From assembly GCA_034521225.1 (NCBI GenBank), contig JAXHMR010000014.1:30484-94483 (forward strand): a stretch of DNA of 64,000 nucleotides. The letters are read 5' to 3'. The translations under genes were made by a program, and so were the position numbers. Each line of letters opens with the position of its first letter. Position 1 is the first letter of the stretch. The stretch is from Woeseia sp034521225. Its GTDB lineage: Bacteria; Pseudomonadota; Gammaproteobacteria; Steroidobacterales; Woeseiaceae. Shown here one piece after another: positions 39,485 through 49,080 of this stretch. The notes under the pieces were generated by a model. The model did no database searches, was not told the origin of the DNA, and saw nothing but the letters and a program-made list of their open reading frames with translations.

Positions 39485-39581
39485 CGTCATCGCGAGGCGC
39501 GCAGCGCCGTGGCGACCTCGTACAAATAACGGCTCTGCCAATTGGCACGAGATTGCCACGCGCTACGCGCTCGCAACGACG
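39485..39581. repeat. Second 97-bp REP-like element
   Basis: This copy has exactly the same length and ends as the element at 37010-37106, with about ten substitutions, several of them compensating within predicted stems (for example CCCTTCGGG becomes GCTACGCGC). It lies between the GMC gene and the convergent phosphoesterase gene, where it could also act as a terminator structure. A shorter fragment matching the first 17 bases is at 7863-7879. Confidence 0.82.
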
Positions 39582-39636
39582 TGGGACATGCGGGCTCTGA
39601 GGCGCACCGGTAGCCCCTGCGCGGAGTCTGCGCCAT

Positions 39637-41445
39637 TCAGGGTTCCAGCAACTTGTCTCGCCGGTTCACCAGGGCCCGCATACGCCGCCGGTCAAGCCAC
39701 GTGCCGAGCTCTGCGTCCAGTTGTTCGTCGCTGAGGCCGGACAAAGCCTCGCGCCAGCCTGTATCAACAGCAATGTCGATGTTTCTCAGGTAGCGCGGAC
39801 TACCGCGCCCGCTGCCGAATGCGTCGCCATGCCCGCTCAGCATCAGTTGCCACGTGCGGCGATCGTAAAGCATTTGCTCCGGACCGCGGCGCTCCTTGTA
39901 GGCAAGTGTGTCGAACAGGTACATGGACTGCCACTGCGCCTGCAGCGGACACCACGCTGACGCGCCGGCGCCGGCTTCGCGACGCCCGGTTTCATCGACG
40001 TGACCGGCTGGCAGCAATTGCAATGCGCCTTCGCGTCCATCGACGGTACGAGCGACAGTGACCGGCACCATTTGCAGGTCGAGCAGGCGGTCCAGATGAT
40101 AGGCGGCCAGCTCGGGACCGGCATCCTCATAGAACAGCGCATCCACGCTCGCCCCGTCGTGGGTGACGCGCATGTTGCGCGTGCCGTCCGCGCGCTTCGT
40201 GCCCGTGACCAGGTCGCCATTTAGAAGAACACTCTGCAGCGCATCGATGGTAAGAGGGCCGGCACCGTTCAGCCGCGGGTCGGGGCCGATTTCCAGCGTC
40301 TCGCCGTTCTCGGACACGACCGCCAGCTTGTTGTCCTCGATCACCAGCGCGTGGCCGCTGCCCTTGTAGTATTCGTTCAGCATGCCGGTGTCGATGCCGA
40401 TGACGCGTCCGCCAATCCGGCTGACGACGCCGCGCGTGACTGTCGGCGTATGACCTATGACAACGCGACTGGCACCCAGCGCGTCAAGCACGGGTTGCAG
40501 CCGTGCCGCCTCGACCAGCGGACTGCAGCCGGACGTGCCCCGATACCAGACCGGGCTTTCGGTGTCGTGAATGGCGGCGTTATCGAGTCGCTTCACGGTC
40601 GCGATGGCGGCAGTAACTTCGTCGGGCCATTCGACGTCGGCAGGCAGGTTCTCGAGTAGCTGCACATACGTATAGAAGCTGTCGCCCGGATGCAGGATGC
40701 CTGCATCGGTCAAGACCGCCAGCGCGCGAACGTAGTCCGCCAGATCGCCCGCCATGCCGGTGTTGATGCCTTCGAGCCCGATATCAGCAAGACCGGGTGA
40801 CAATCCACCGTGAACAAACGCCGTGTCGTTGACAACCACGATCAGCGGCTTTTGCAGCAACCAGCGGCCGTATTCACCGTCATGGCGGAACGCGCGCCGG
40901 TGCGCAAAAAACCCGGCCGGGAACTGCCGGCCGAACTGTTCCTGTGACGGCATGGCCTCGCTGTGCGCTGCCGCGCGCTGTACGAACTGCCGGAACCAGC
41001 GCTGACGTTCGTCCGCGCTCTCGTCCGCCGCGAATGCGGCATATTCACCGGCTGCGACGTAGCGTAAATCGCCGACCAGGTTCATGACTTCGTGATTGCC
41101 GAGAAGGACATGCACCCGGCCGCCGGCCGCCAGTGCCTCCTGCTCCAGCCGCATCAGGAGATCCATGACCGCGCGGGACGCGGCGCCCCGGTCAAGCAGG
41201 TCGCCGGTCACGACCAGGTGGCTGCCCCCTCCGCTCCAGTGCCCATCGTCCCCGACCAGGCCGCTGGCACCGAGCGTTCGTTCAAACGCATGCAACGCGC
41301 CGTGCACATCGCTGATCGCGACGACACGGCTTGCGTCCTGCCAGTGCCAGTCGCTGGCCTGTGCCTGCAAAACGGCGAGCAGCAACAGGGCGAGCACCGC
41401 AATACGCCGCCATCTGTGTTGCCGAACATCAACAGCAATTACCAT
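39637..41445 (-). CDS. Secreted metallophosphoesterase fused to a kinase-like C-terminal domain
   Basis: From the ATG at 41445 the product is 602 residues with a signal peptide (RRIAVLALLLLAVLQAQASD). Residues about 30-370 form a calcineurin-like phosphoesterase: ISDVHGALHAF, VVTGDLLDRGA, VLLGNHEVMN, FVHGGLSP and VIGHTPTVTRG supply the two-metal site. The last 200 residues resemble a HipA/FAM20-type kinase lobe: AYHLDRLLDLQMVPVTV, then FDTLAYKERRGPEQMLYD and LMLSGHGDAF. Residues expected to be N-x-D-R and D-H-x-R are changed, so this domain may be inactive. The frame is intact. Likely periplasmic. Confidence 0.7.
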   Translation of the reverse strand: MVIAVDVRQHRWRRIAVLALLLLAVLQAQASDWHWQDASRVVAISDVHGALHAFERTLGASGLVGDDGHWSGGGSHLVVTGDLLDRGAASRAVMDLLMRLEQEALAAGGRVHVLLGNHEVMNLVGDLRYVAAGEYAAFAADESADERQRWFRQFVQRAAAHSEAMPSQEQFGRQFPAGFFAHRRAFRHDGEYGRWLLQKPLIVVVNDTAFVHGGLSPGLADIGLEGINTGMAGDLADYVRALAVLTDAGILHPGDSFYTYVQLLENLPADVEWPDEVTAAIATVKRLDNAAIHDTESPVWYRGTSGCSPLVEAARLQPVLDALGASRVVIGHTPTVTRGVVSRIGGRVIGIDTGMLNEYYKGSGHALVIEDNKLAVVSENGETLEIGPDPRLNGAGPLTIDALQSVLLNGDLVTGTKRADGTRNMRVTHDGASVDALFYEDAGPELAAYHLDRLLDLQMVPVTVARTVDGREGALQLLPAGHVDETGRREAGAGASAWCPLQAQWQSMYLFDTLAYKERRGPEQMLYDRRTWQLMLSGHGDAFGSGRGSPRYLRNIDIAVDTGWREALSGLSDEQLDAELGTWLDRRRMRALVNRRDKLLEP

Positions 41446-41582
41446 CTGGCATTCCAGGCCGCCACCACCGGACTCAAGTTTAGAGTACTGGCCGGTGATT
41501 GGCATCCGGCAAATGACATCTGCGGCGCCCGCGGCCGTCCGCTGCTATGATGTCGCGGGAAGCTTTTGGGGGATAGCGCCGT

Positions 41583-42651
41583 ATGATGCCGAACATGCTG
41601 CGACGGGTTGCTCGTATCTCATGTGCCATGGCAATACTCCTCTGCTGTCCGGCCGTCGCAGCCGGCGAACAGTTTGCCCCCCAACCCCTTTTCGCCAGCC
41701 ACGATACGCTGGCTGTGCGCATCACGGCGCCGCTCGCGGCAATACAGCGCGAACGGGATTCCGGCGACTACCACGACGGCACATTCGAATTTCAGGACGT
41801 GTCCGGTACGCCACACATACTGGACCTCAAGCTGCGCGCGCGCGGCAACTACCGACGCCGCGAAGACACCTGCCGGTTTCCGCCGATACGGCTTAACTTC
41901 CGTAAATCACAGGTAGACGGCGGCCTGTTCGATGGACAGGACAAACTCAAGCTGGTGACACATTGTCATCTGCAAAACACCAGGTACGAGCAGTTCGTTT
42001 TGAAGGAGTACCTGGCCTATCGCATACTCAATGAGCTGACTGACAAGAGCTTTTCAGTGCGGCTGCTGCGCATCCAATGGGTTGATACGGACAGCCCGGA
42101 CGACAGTGTTGAGCGTTACGGTTTCCTGATCGAGAGACGACGACCGGCTCGCGGACCGGCTGGATTACGACACGGTTGACTCGCCCGGCATCCGCCCGAC
42201 GGAACTGGACCCGGACCATGCCGCGCTCGTTGCCGCCTTCCAGTACCTGATCGGAAATACCGACTTTTCATTGATTCGCGGCACCGCCGAAGACGGTTGT
42301 TGCCACAACGCCGTACTGCTTGGCAAGGGAGATCAGCGTTATCTTTCCGTGCCGTATGATTTTGATTTCGCGGGTCTGGTCAATGCGCCGTATGCGGAAC
42401 CCAACCCGAGCCTGCGAATTCGCTCGGTACGTACCCGTCTGTACCGTGGCTACTGCGATGTAAACGATGCGCTGGAGCCGGCTCTGCAGACATTGCGCGG
42501 CAAACGCACCGATATACTCGCGCTGATCCGGCAGCAGGAAGGACTCGACGACCGCAGCCGCGACCGGAGTCTTCGGTACGTGGAGGACTTCTACAAGACC
42601 ATCGACAAGCCGGCTACGATCAAGCGAAGAATGCTGAGCCGCTGCATCTGA
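41583..42651 (+). CDS. Secreted CotH/kinase-like hypothetical protein, one frameshift
   Basis: The product starts with a signal peptide (AILLCCPAVAAGE). The N-terminal half contains HILDLKLRARGNYRR and RFPPIRLNF, which recall CotH-type proteins. The first frame ends at 42179; removing one base near 42135 gives FLIEDDDRLADRLDYDTVD and continues to 42651. The second half has IGNTDFSLIRG and SVPYDFDFAGLVNAPYA, placed like the catalytic and metal motifs of CotH-like kinases. Substrate unknown; cell-surface phosphorylation is one possibility. It is divergent from the phosphoesterase gene. Confidence 0.62.
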
Positions 42652-42704
42652 CGGAAAGCAACGACGGCCCGAACACGCTTGCGCGAACTACCGCCGTAAA
42701 ACGT

Positions 42705-44570
42705 TTATGAATCATTTGGATCAGCGTCCGGCTGGTACCGGCATGCCCAGTCGGATACCAGCTGCGTAACGCGCGGATGGATCAGGTAACCAAGTGCATT
42801 GTGCGGATCGGACCTGCCGTAACGCACTGCCAGGTTGTAGATATGGTAATCCCGCAGGGTGCTCAGCAGCCGTTGCTTCAGCATGGTTTTGAAGTCATCG
42901 GCAAGTGTATTGTCGTGACACAGCCAGTCATCTTCGGCGGAAACGTTATGCCACGACACGATATTGCCCGGATACCGCCGGCGTCCGCTTTCCTTCGCGC
43001 CGTACAGCCGCCGGCGCACTGAATTATCGCCGAGCGGCGCTCCCAACGTGATCCAGCTGTCCACTTTGCGGTCATGGTATTCTGCAAATCGCTCGTCGTG
43101 CGACAGTTGCCAGAGGACGTCATAAGTGACAATGGCGCCCGTGCCGTGTGACATCAGCAATACCGGATGGTTATTGCCCAATGCGTCGCACAAGGTGTCG
43201 CGCACGCGCTCCCGGACAGAGGCTCCGAAGGCACTGCCGGCGTTCCAATATTCCCTGACGTCGCTTGCAATGTTGCTGACCAGCGTCCGTGTCCCCAGCG
43301 AGCCGAGCACCGGCGCGGCAATGCCGGCAGCAAGTTCCGGCAGCGCCGATTTTCCCGGCAGACGATCATAGGCCGCCAGGCTGAACTTTTTGCGGCGGTC
43401 TATGGACCGCAGCTGCTGCAGGAGATTGCGACGGTCGCCAAGGTCCAGCTGCTCATCGTAACGCTCCGCACATCCGGCGAGAAATGCATTGTTCAGGTCC
43501 CCGTACCAGGCGACCCGCATGTCGAGTGTTTGAAATGTCTCGACACGGTCCGGGTAGTCCCGCGCAACTCCGGCAACCAGCGCTTCCTGTACCAGCGCGA
43601 AATAATCCGCTAACGCCGGCTTGCACTCGCGGCCGTGCACGAAGATCAGGACTGGCCCGGCCGCTTTGGTATCAGGCGCCGTCATCGTTGTACCGGGATC
43701 TTCTGCCCGGTCCGCCCGGTAAATTCCCAGCCGACCCTTGTGGTTTCCACCCTCGTCTGCGATCAGCAAGCGCCCGTCGGGCAGTATTTCCAGGCCTTCC
43801 GGCTGACGGTGCCGTGCGGTGCGTGGCAATTCGGCAACGGCAACCAGTTGCCCATCCGGCGACAGCTCCACGAGCGCACGTTGCCGCGCCGCGACCAGCA
43901 ACAGGTGACCGCTCTGCGCATCAACGACCAGTCCCGACGGGTTCAGCCGGTTTGTGCGCAACTCACGCAGAATTGGCCGCATCGGCACTGTGATCGTGGC
44001 ATCGGGATCAAGTACGCGATCCGCAATGGACCAGGCGAAAATTGCAAGGTCATCGATCGACCGGGACGGCCGCAGCGTCTTGCAGGCCAGCAGCAAACGC
44101 CCGTTCTGCCGGTCTGTCGCAAGGCCCTCGATTTCGCACTCGGTCCCGGCGCCGGTTTCGTATGAGGTATATTCCAGCTGTTCGCCGTTTGCGCCTTCGC
44201 GACCGCTGACGAGCTTGCCATTGCTCGTCACGAGGTAGACAACGCTGCCGTCAATCGCGATGCCCTCGAAGTCGCCCCGCAAAACCGGGTCGCCGTATGC
44301 AAATGACTTGTGAATGCGGCCACGCTCCAGGTCAAGTTCATAAATTATCGCGGCCTCGTCGGCGACGGCAAAAAGCCGCCCGTCCGCCGTCACGGCAAGA
44401 CCGGAAATTTCCTTCAGCCTGTTTGGCAACCGCCATTGACTGAGTGACTCGTCCGCGAGCGAATAGCCAGAAAGCACGGAGTCACCGGGCGCAGCGGACA
44501 CCACGCCCTGCAGCAGGACGGCACACACGAACGCGGCAGCGCGATTAATAACCGTCCTCGTCATTGTCAT
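42705..44570 (-). CDS. SdiA-regulated-type beta-propeller fused to an alpha/beta hydrolase
   Basis: The 621-residue secreted protein has a signal peptide ending VVSAAPG. Residues about 35-300 form an SdiA-regulated/esterase-like propeller: EISGLAVTADGRLFAVADE, DFEGIAIDGSVVYLVTSNG, EIEGLATDRQNGRLLLACK and QPEGLEILPDGRLLIADEGG are its repeats. From about residue 325 (VLIFVHGRECK) an alpha/beta hydrolase begins; the nucleophile elbow is LLMSHGTGAIV, and HNVSAEDDW may hold the catalytic His. I do not know a characterised protein with this pairing. Its start overlaps the end of the membrane gene at 44545. Confidence 0.7.
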   Translation of the reverse strand: MTMTRTVINRAAAFVCAVLLQGVVSAAPGDSVLSGYSLADESLSQWRLPNRLKEISGLAVTADGRLFAVADEAAIIYELDLERGRIHKSFAYGDPVLRGDFEGIAIDGSVVYLVTSNGKLVSGREGANGEQLEYTSYETGAGTECEIEGLATDRQNGRLLLACKTLRPSRSIDDLAIFAWSIADRVLDPDATITVPMRPILRELRTNRLNPSGLVVDAQSGHLLLVAARQRALVELSPDGQLVAVAELPRTARHRQPEGLEILPDGRLLIADEGGNHKGRLGIYRADRAEDPGTTMTAPDTKAAGPVLIFVHGRECKPALADYFALVQEALVAGVARDYPDRVETFQTLDMRVAWYGDLNNAFLAGCAERYDEQLDLGDRRNLLQQLRSIDRRKKFSLAAYDRLPGKSALPELAAGIAAPVLGSLGTRTLVSNIASDVREYWNAGSAFGASVRERVRDTLCDALGNNHPVLLMSHGTGAIVTYDVLWQLSHDERFAEYHDRKVDSWITLGAPLGDNSVRRRLYGAKESGRRRYPGNIVSWHNVSAEDDWLCHDNTLADDFKTMLKQRLLSTLRDYHIYNLAVRYGRSDPHNALGYLIHPRVTQLVSDWACRYQPDADPNDS

Positions 44571-45192
44571 GGCGAGTCAGCATGCGAAAGAGCGGTCCCG
44601 ACATCACTTTGCCGTATTGCAGTTTCCATATGATCAGCATCGGGTAAACGAATGCCATCGAAATAACCACCGCTACACCCAGCGCACCAATACCGGCGCC
44701 GAGGCCAATACTGATAGCTGCAAATATATACATGGCATGCGATGGCTGCTCGAGCGAAAAACGGAACCGCACGGCTGCTACAATGCCCGCCAGGGCAAAT
44801 GCCAGCGCAAGGCTGTTCAGGACGATCATCGATATACCGGTAACGACTATAGGCATGATCACGATGGTCTGCACGAACGACGGATCGACCTCCTTGCTGC
44901 GGCTGGTAATGAAGTAGACCCAGGACACTGGCACTATCAGGATGGCTGCACCGATGCTGGCAAACGCAAGGCGCAGTGGACCGTAGGGCGCCAGGACCGT
45001 TTCCTCGACGTGCGAATAGACAGGTTCGAAGCTGTTCGTATCGGCGCTGACCAGGTCACCGAGACCGCCGACAGGAAAGTATTCGCGGAAACCCGGTATG
45101 CGAATCAGGAGAAACGCCATTAACAGCACCCAGAACGCGTAATACAGCGTTATCAGGGTGGTCGGTATCAGGAAGTTCGCCGCTCGTCTCAT
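44545..45192 (-). CDS. Multipass membrane protein, DUF4956-like
   Basis: From the ATG at 45192 the product is 215 residues: an N-terminal membrane segment (TLYYAFWVLLMAFLLI), a periplasmic loop, then four more membrane segments. FRFSLEQPSHAMYIFAAISIGLGAG is the kind of loop seen in DUF4956 proteins, around FRTSL/KDPxD, and the tail is cytoplasmic. In other bacteria such proteins lie near polyphosphate-polymerase and CotH-like genes, which fits the CotH-like gene 2 kb away. Function unknown. It overlaps the downstream propeller-hydrolase gene by 26 bases. Confidence 0.6.
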   Translation of the reverse strand: MRRAANFLIPTTLITLYYAFWVLLMAFLLIRIPGFREYFPVGGLGDLVSADTNSFEPVYSHVEETVLAPYGPLRLAFASIGAAILIVPVSWVYFITSRSKEVDPSFVQTIVIMPIVVTGISMIVLNSLALAFALAGIVAAVRFRFSLEQPSHAMYIFAAISIGLGAGIGALGVAVVISMAFVYPMLIIWKLQYGKVMSGPLFRMLTRHDNDEDGY

Positions 45193-45370
45193 TGTCCCGT
45201 CCCGGCACCGCAAATGGCGGAAACACATGCTTCGGCCTGTTCCCGGCCGGTAGTCTGCACACGATACCGCCGCAACGCGCGCTGCGCCATAGCGGCGGCA
45301 ATGATCCCCCGGGCACGCAGGCAGCCCCGGTGGTAGTCTATGCCGGTTTTAAGGAAGGAAACCCTGGCAC

Positions 45371-46343
45371 ATGAAGTCACAACTCCTGGGAATCAGTAAC
45401 GCGATCGTCGATGTGCTGGCGCGCGTCGATGACGATTTCCTGCAACAGATCGGCGCTCCGCGCGGTTCGATGACACTGATCGATGAACAGCGCGCTGGCG
45501 AAATCTACGCGAAAGATGGGACCAGCGACGGAGATGTCCGGCGGCTCCGTGGCCAACACTATCGCAGGCTTCGCAAATTTGGGTGGTTCCGCCGCCTACA
45601 TAGGCAAGGTCCGCGACGACCAGCTCGGCGAAATTTTCGTGCACGACATGCGCTCGCTGGGTGTCGACGTCCGGCTGCCACCCGCCTCAGGTGGTGCACC
45701 GACCGCCCGCAGTCATATCCTGATCTCGGCCGACGGCCAAAGAACGATGCAAACCTACCTCGGCGCCTGTACCGAACTCGCGCTCGACGACATTACGGAA
45801 TCGTCGGTTGGCGAACCCGCCATCACGCTGCTCGAAGGCTATGTCTGGGACATCGCCGAGGGCCCGGCGCTCGTCGCCGAAGCCGCCAGGTTGACGCATG
45901 GCAAATCCGGCAAGGTTGCGTTGTCCCTGTCGGACTCCTATTGCGTTGAACGGCATCGGCAGGCATTTGCCGACTTTATCGACAAGTACGTTGATATTGT
46001 TTTTGCCGACGAGGATGAGGTGCTGGCGCTACTCGGCGTGCAGGACTTTGACGACGTGCCCGGGCGCGTCGCCGCGTCGGGCAAACTGTATGTCATGACG
46101 CGGTCGGAGAAAGGCTCAGTCGTCATACAAGGCGAAAAGCGAATCGAGCAACCGGCAATGCAGGTCGACAGGCTGGTCGATACGACCGGCGCCGGCGACG
46201 CCTATACGGCCGGCTTTCTTTATGGATTGTCAAAAAATCAACCATTGACGGACTGCGCGCGCCTGGGCACCTGGTGCGCGACGTATATTATCCAGCGCGT
46301 GGGCGCCCGCATTGAAAAGGATGCCCTGCGCGATTTCTTCTAG
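45371..46343 (+). CDS. Adenosine kinase-like PfkB sugar kinase, one frameshift
   Basis: This ribokinase-family protein of about 330 residues most resembles bacterial adenosine kinase. LLGISNAIVDVLARVDDDFL starts it, then MSGGSVANTIAGFANLGG and AYIGKVRDDQLG in the second frame, and the catalytic anion hole DTTGAGDAYTAGFL near the end. An indel near 45520 separates IYAK from MGPATEMSGG. It would phosphorylate adenosine to AMP, in line with other purine salvage genes here, but related sugars are possible. The ATG at 45371 is preceded by AAGGAAGG. Confidence 0.8.
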
Positions 46344-46354
46344 GAGTCAGCAGC

Positions 46355-47824
46355 ATGCATAACGTATTGGCAGGTCTGGTTGCCATCGCCATCATGGCAA
46401 TGGCGTCTCCCGGGGCGACAGCCGATGATACCGAACGCCTCATTGCGGCCATGCTCGGCGATACGCCGGTCATCGATGACCTGCGCGAATTGACGGACTC
46501 AATTGGCGGACGCGTGACCGGAACGCCGCAGAATGAAGCGGCTGTTGAATGGGCTCTTGCAAAGTTTGCGAGCGCCGAAGTGACCGCCCGCGGCGAAGTG
46601 TTCGACATGCCGACTCAGTGGCAGGAAGAATCCGTGTCGGCACGAATTACAGGCGACGTGGAGATGACACCCTCCGTCATCGCCAAACCGTTCTCAAAAG
46701 GTACCAGCGGGCCGCTGCGTTCACACCTCGTAGACGGCGGCAGCGGCACGGAAGCCGATTTCGAACGGCTCGGGGCAGCGGCTAAAGACGCGTGGGTCAT
46801 CGTGGAGACGCCGGTCCTTGACGACAGCATCGGCCTGGCGGGCCTGTTCGCCGAGTACGGTGCATCATCGGCAACGGACCAGCTTGCCGGGGATGCCGGC
46901 GCCGCCGGCCTCATTTACATGTCATCCCGGCCAAAGAACCTGCTGTACCGCCTGCCGGCGCTCGCTAGCGTGAATTCATTTCCGATCCTGCTGATGGAAC
47001 GCGAGCACGCCCAGCGTGCGCTGCGTTTGCTGCGCGATGGTGCTTCCCTTGATCTCGAGGCCGAACTCACGGTCGACGCCGGTTACGCCTATCGCGCGAC
47101 CAACGTCATCGCGGAAATTCGCGGCAGTGAGAAGCCGGACGAAATAGTGCTAATGGGTGCGCACCTGGATTCGCACGATCTGGGCACCGGCGCGCTCGAC
47201 AACGGCGCGAACGTTGCCATGCTGATTGACGTTGCGCGGCAAATAACGCGCCTTGGGCTGAAGCCACGCCGCACAATACGTTTCGCGCTATGGAATGGCG
47301 AGGAACAGGGGCTGGTCGGCTCCTGGAAATATACGGAACAGCATGAGGCGGAACTCGACAACCATGTCGTTGCCGCATCGTTTGACATCGGGACGGGCCG
47401 CATTACCGGTTTCTTCACCGGCGGAAGGGCGGAGCTGATACCCGAAGTGGATGCGCACCTCGCGCCGGTAGCCGGGCTCGGGCCGTTTACACAGGTCAAT
47501 GCCGCTCTGGTCGGCACCGATAATTTCGATTTCATGATCGAAGGCGTGCCAAACCTGATCGCCGCGCAACGGGATGCCAACTACGCATCGAACTACCACG
47601 CCGAATCCGACACCTTCGACAAGGTGGATCAGCGTCAGGTCAAACTGAACTCGGCAATTGCAGCGGCCGTCACCTGGGGATTTGCCAACAGTAGCGAGCG
47701 TCTGCCCAGACTGGGGCACGCGCAGATTGGCGAACTGATCGAGCAGCACGGTATCGAGCAGGGCATGCGGGACTTCGGGGTCTGGGACGACTGGGTCGCC
47801 GGGGAGCGAGGGCGGCACGACTGA
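46355..47824 (+). CDS. Secreted M28 zinc aminopeptidase with PA-domain insert
   Basis: The intact 489-residue protein has a signal peptide ending SPGATA. Zinc ligands are in MGAHLDSHDLGTGALDNGAN, NGEEQGLVGS and YHAESDTFDKV, in the order and spacing of M28 peptidases. A protease-associated-like segment lies between about residues 110 and 220. It probably cleaves N-terminal residues from peptides in the periplasm or outside the cell. It starts 11 bases after the adenosine kinase stop, with AGGAG straddling that stop. Confidence 0.88.
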   Translation: MHNVLAGLVAIAIMAMASPGATADDTERLIAAMLGDTPVIDDLRELTDSIGGRVTGTPQNEAAVEWALAKFASAEVTARGEVFDMPTQWQEESVSARITGDVEMTPSVIAKPFSKGTSGPLRSHLVDGGSGTEADFERLGAAAKDAWVIVETPVLDDSIGLAGLFAEYGASSATDQLAGDAGAAGLIYMSSRPKNLLYRLPALASVNSFPILLMEREHAQRALRLLRDGASLDLEAELTVDAGYAYRATNVIAEIRGSEKPDEIVLMGAHLDSHDLGTGALDNGANVAMLIDVARQITRLGLKPRRTIRFALWNGEEQGLVGSWKYTEQHEAELDNHVVAASFDIGTGRITGFFTGGRAELIPEVDAHLAPVAGLGPFTQVNAALVGTDNFDFMIEGVPNLIAAQRDANYASNYHAESDTFDKVDQRQVKLNSAIAAAVTWGFANSSERLPRLGHAQIGELIEQHGIEQGMRDFGVWDDWVAGERGRHD

Positions 47825-47849
47825 TTAGCGCAACTCCCAGCCTGGATTA

Positions 47850-48016
47850 TTCATGAACGGTTTGGAGCGGTGGTAAGCGGAGGCGTCGCCGGGGAGGGCT
47901 TTTCAGGGACGCTGTGAATACGTCCCTGTACGCTTGTGCCGGACGTCCCTGTCCGGCACAGCCCTGAAAAGCCTTCCCGGGGCGCACCTGCGCCCCTGCC
48001 GATGTGCCGTTCATGA
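47850..48016. repeat. Nested inverted repeat between convergent genes
   Basis: An outer arm (TTCATGAACGG at 47850) pairs with CCGTTCATGAA near 48007. A middle arm (GGGAGGGCTTTTCAGGG) pairs with CCCTGAAAAGCCTTCCC. An inner perfect hairpin GTGCCGGAC-GTCCCT-GTCCGGCAC is at 47935-47958. It sits between the convergent M28 and aldo/keto reductase genes and may end transcription in both directions. Its size is greater than a simple terminator. Confidence 0.6.
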
Positions 48017-48023
48017 ATGACGA

Positions 48024-48957
48024 TCAAGGCTGAGGCCGCGCAGGTAGTTTTTCGATGCGCTTGGCGCGTAGTTGCATCCGGTAGTCGTCCGGAGCCGGCC
48101 GCCGCGTTGTCTTTCATGTGCCGCGGATTGCTGGTCGCCGCGAGTACGCACGTAACGTCGGGATTGCCGAGGATGTACTTCAATGAAAACTGGGCCCAGC
48201 TTTCGCAATCGAACTCACTGGCCCACTCGGGCAATTCATGGCCCCTTACCCGGCCGAAGTAGTTGCCGTTGCCGAACGCACGGTTGATCATGACCGCAAC
48301 GCCGCGTTCGACCGCTGCCGGAATGACACGCTCCGCGGCCTGCGGCTCCAGTGGCGAGTAGTTTACCTGTATGAAATCAAGGTCCCGGGTCCGGATCAGC
48401 CGCTCCATTTCATCAAAATCGCTCCTGCGCGATGTCGTGATGCCGATGTAGCGCACGCGGCCTGCGTCCTTCCAGTCCTGCAGATTATCGAGCTGGATTT
48501 CGGCGCCGACAAGGCTGTGCACCATCATCAAGTCGAGCGGCTTCTTGTCCAGTACCGACTGCGAGCGCTCCATCGATTCAAGACCGGCACGCTGGCTGCG
48601 TTCCATGACTTTCGTCGACACGAACATATCAGCGGTCATGCCCAGTTCACCCAGCAACTGCCCCACTACCTGTTCGGCATTGCCATAGATGGGCGCGGTA
48701 TCGATCAGCGTGCCGCCGTGCGCTTCAAGTGCCGTCAGGACCGCCTTTAATTGCGCACCGCCATCGGCTGGCATGCGTTCGAATTCATCGGACGTGCCAA
48801 GACCAATTACCGGTATCCGTTCATCGGTGCCGGGAATACGGCGCCGCTCCATTTTCCCCGACGCTGCGAACGTCGCAGGCGGCACCGTCGCGGCGAACCC
48901 GGCAGCTGTCGCCAACTGCAGGAATCGTCTGCGGGGCAGTCTGTTGAACCTGGTCAT
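48024..48957 (-). CDS. Tat-exported aldo/keto reductase, one frameshift
   Basis: The ATG at 48957 gives a twin-arginine signal, RRRFLQLATAAG, then an aldo/keto reductase barrel: PVIGLGTSDEFER, LIDTAPIYGNAEQVVG with the catalytic Asp and Tyr, STKVMERSQ and DLMMVHSLVG. The barrel's usual catalytic His position is at VHSLV. As read, the frame runs to 47851 through unrelated sequence; a shift near 48095 gives PDDYRMQLRAKRIEKLPAR and a stop at 48024. Periplasmic NADPH-type enzymes are unusual, so the true cofactor is uncertain. Confidence 0.78.
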
Positions 48958-49080
48958 ATCCTGTACCTGTTTTTCAAACCGGATTAACAGTACCACAAGG
49001 TATTCAGGTTCGCCGTTGGGCAACTCCGGCCGGGACATACTGTATTCACGCCGCAGGGGCCGGTCGCACGGTACGTATTG

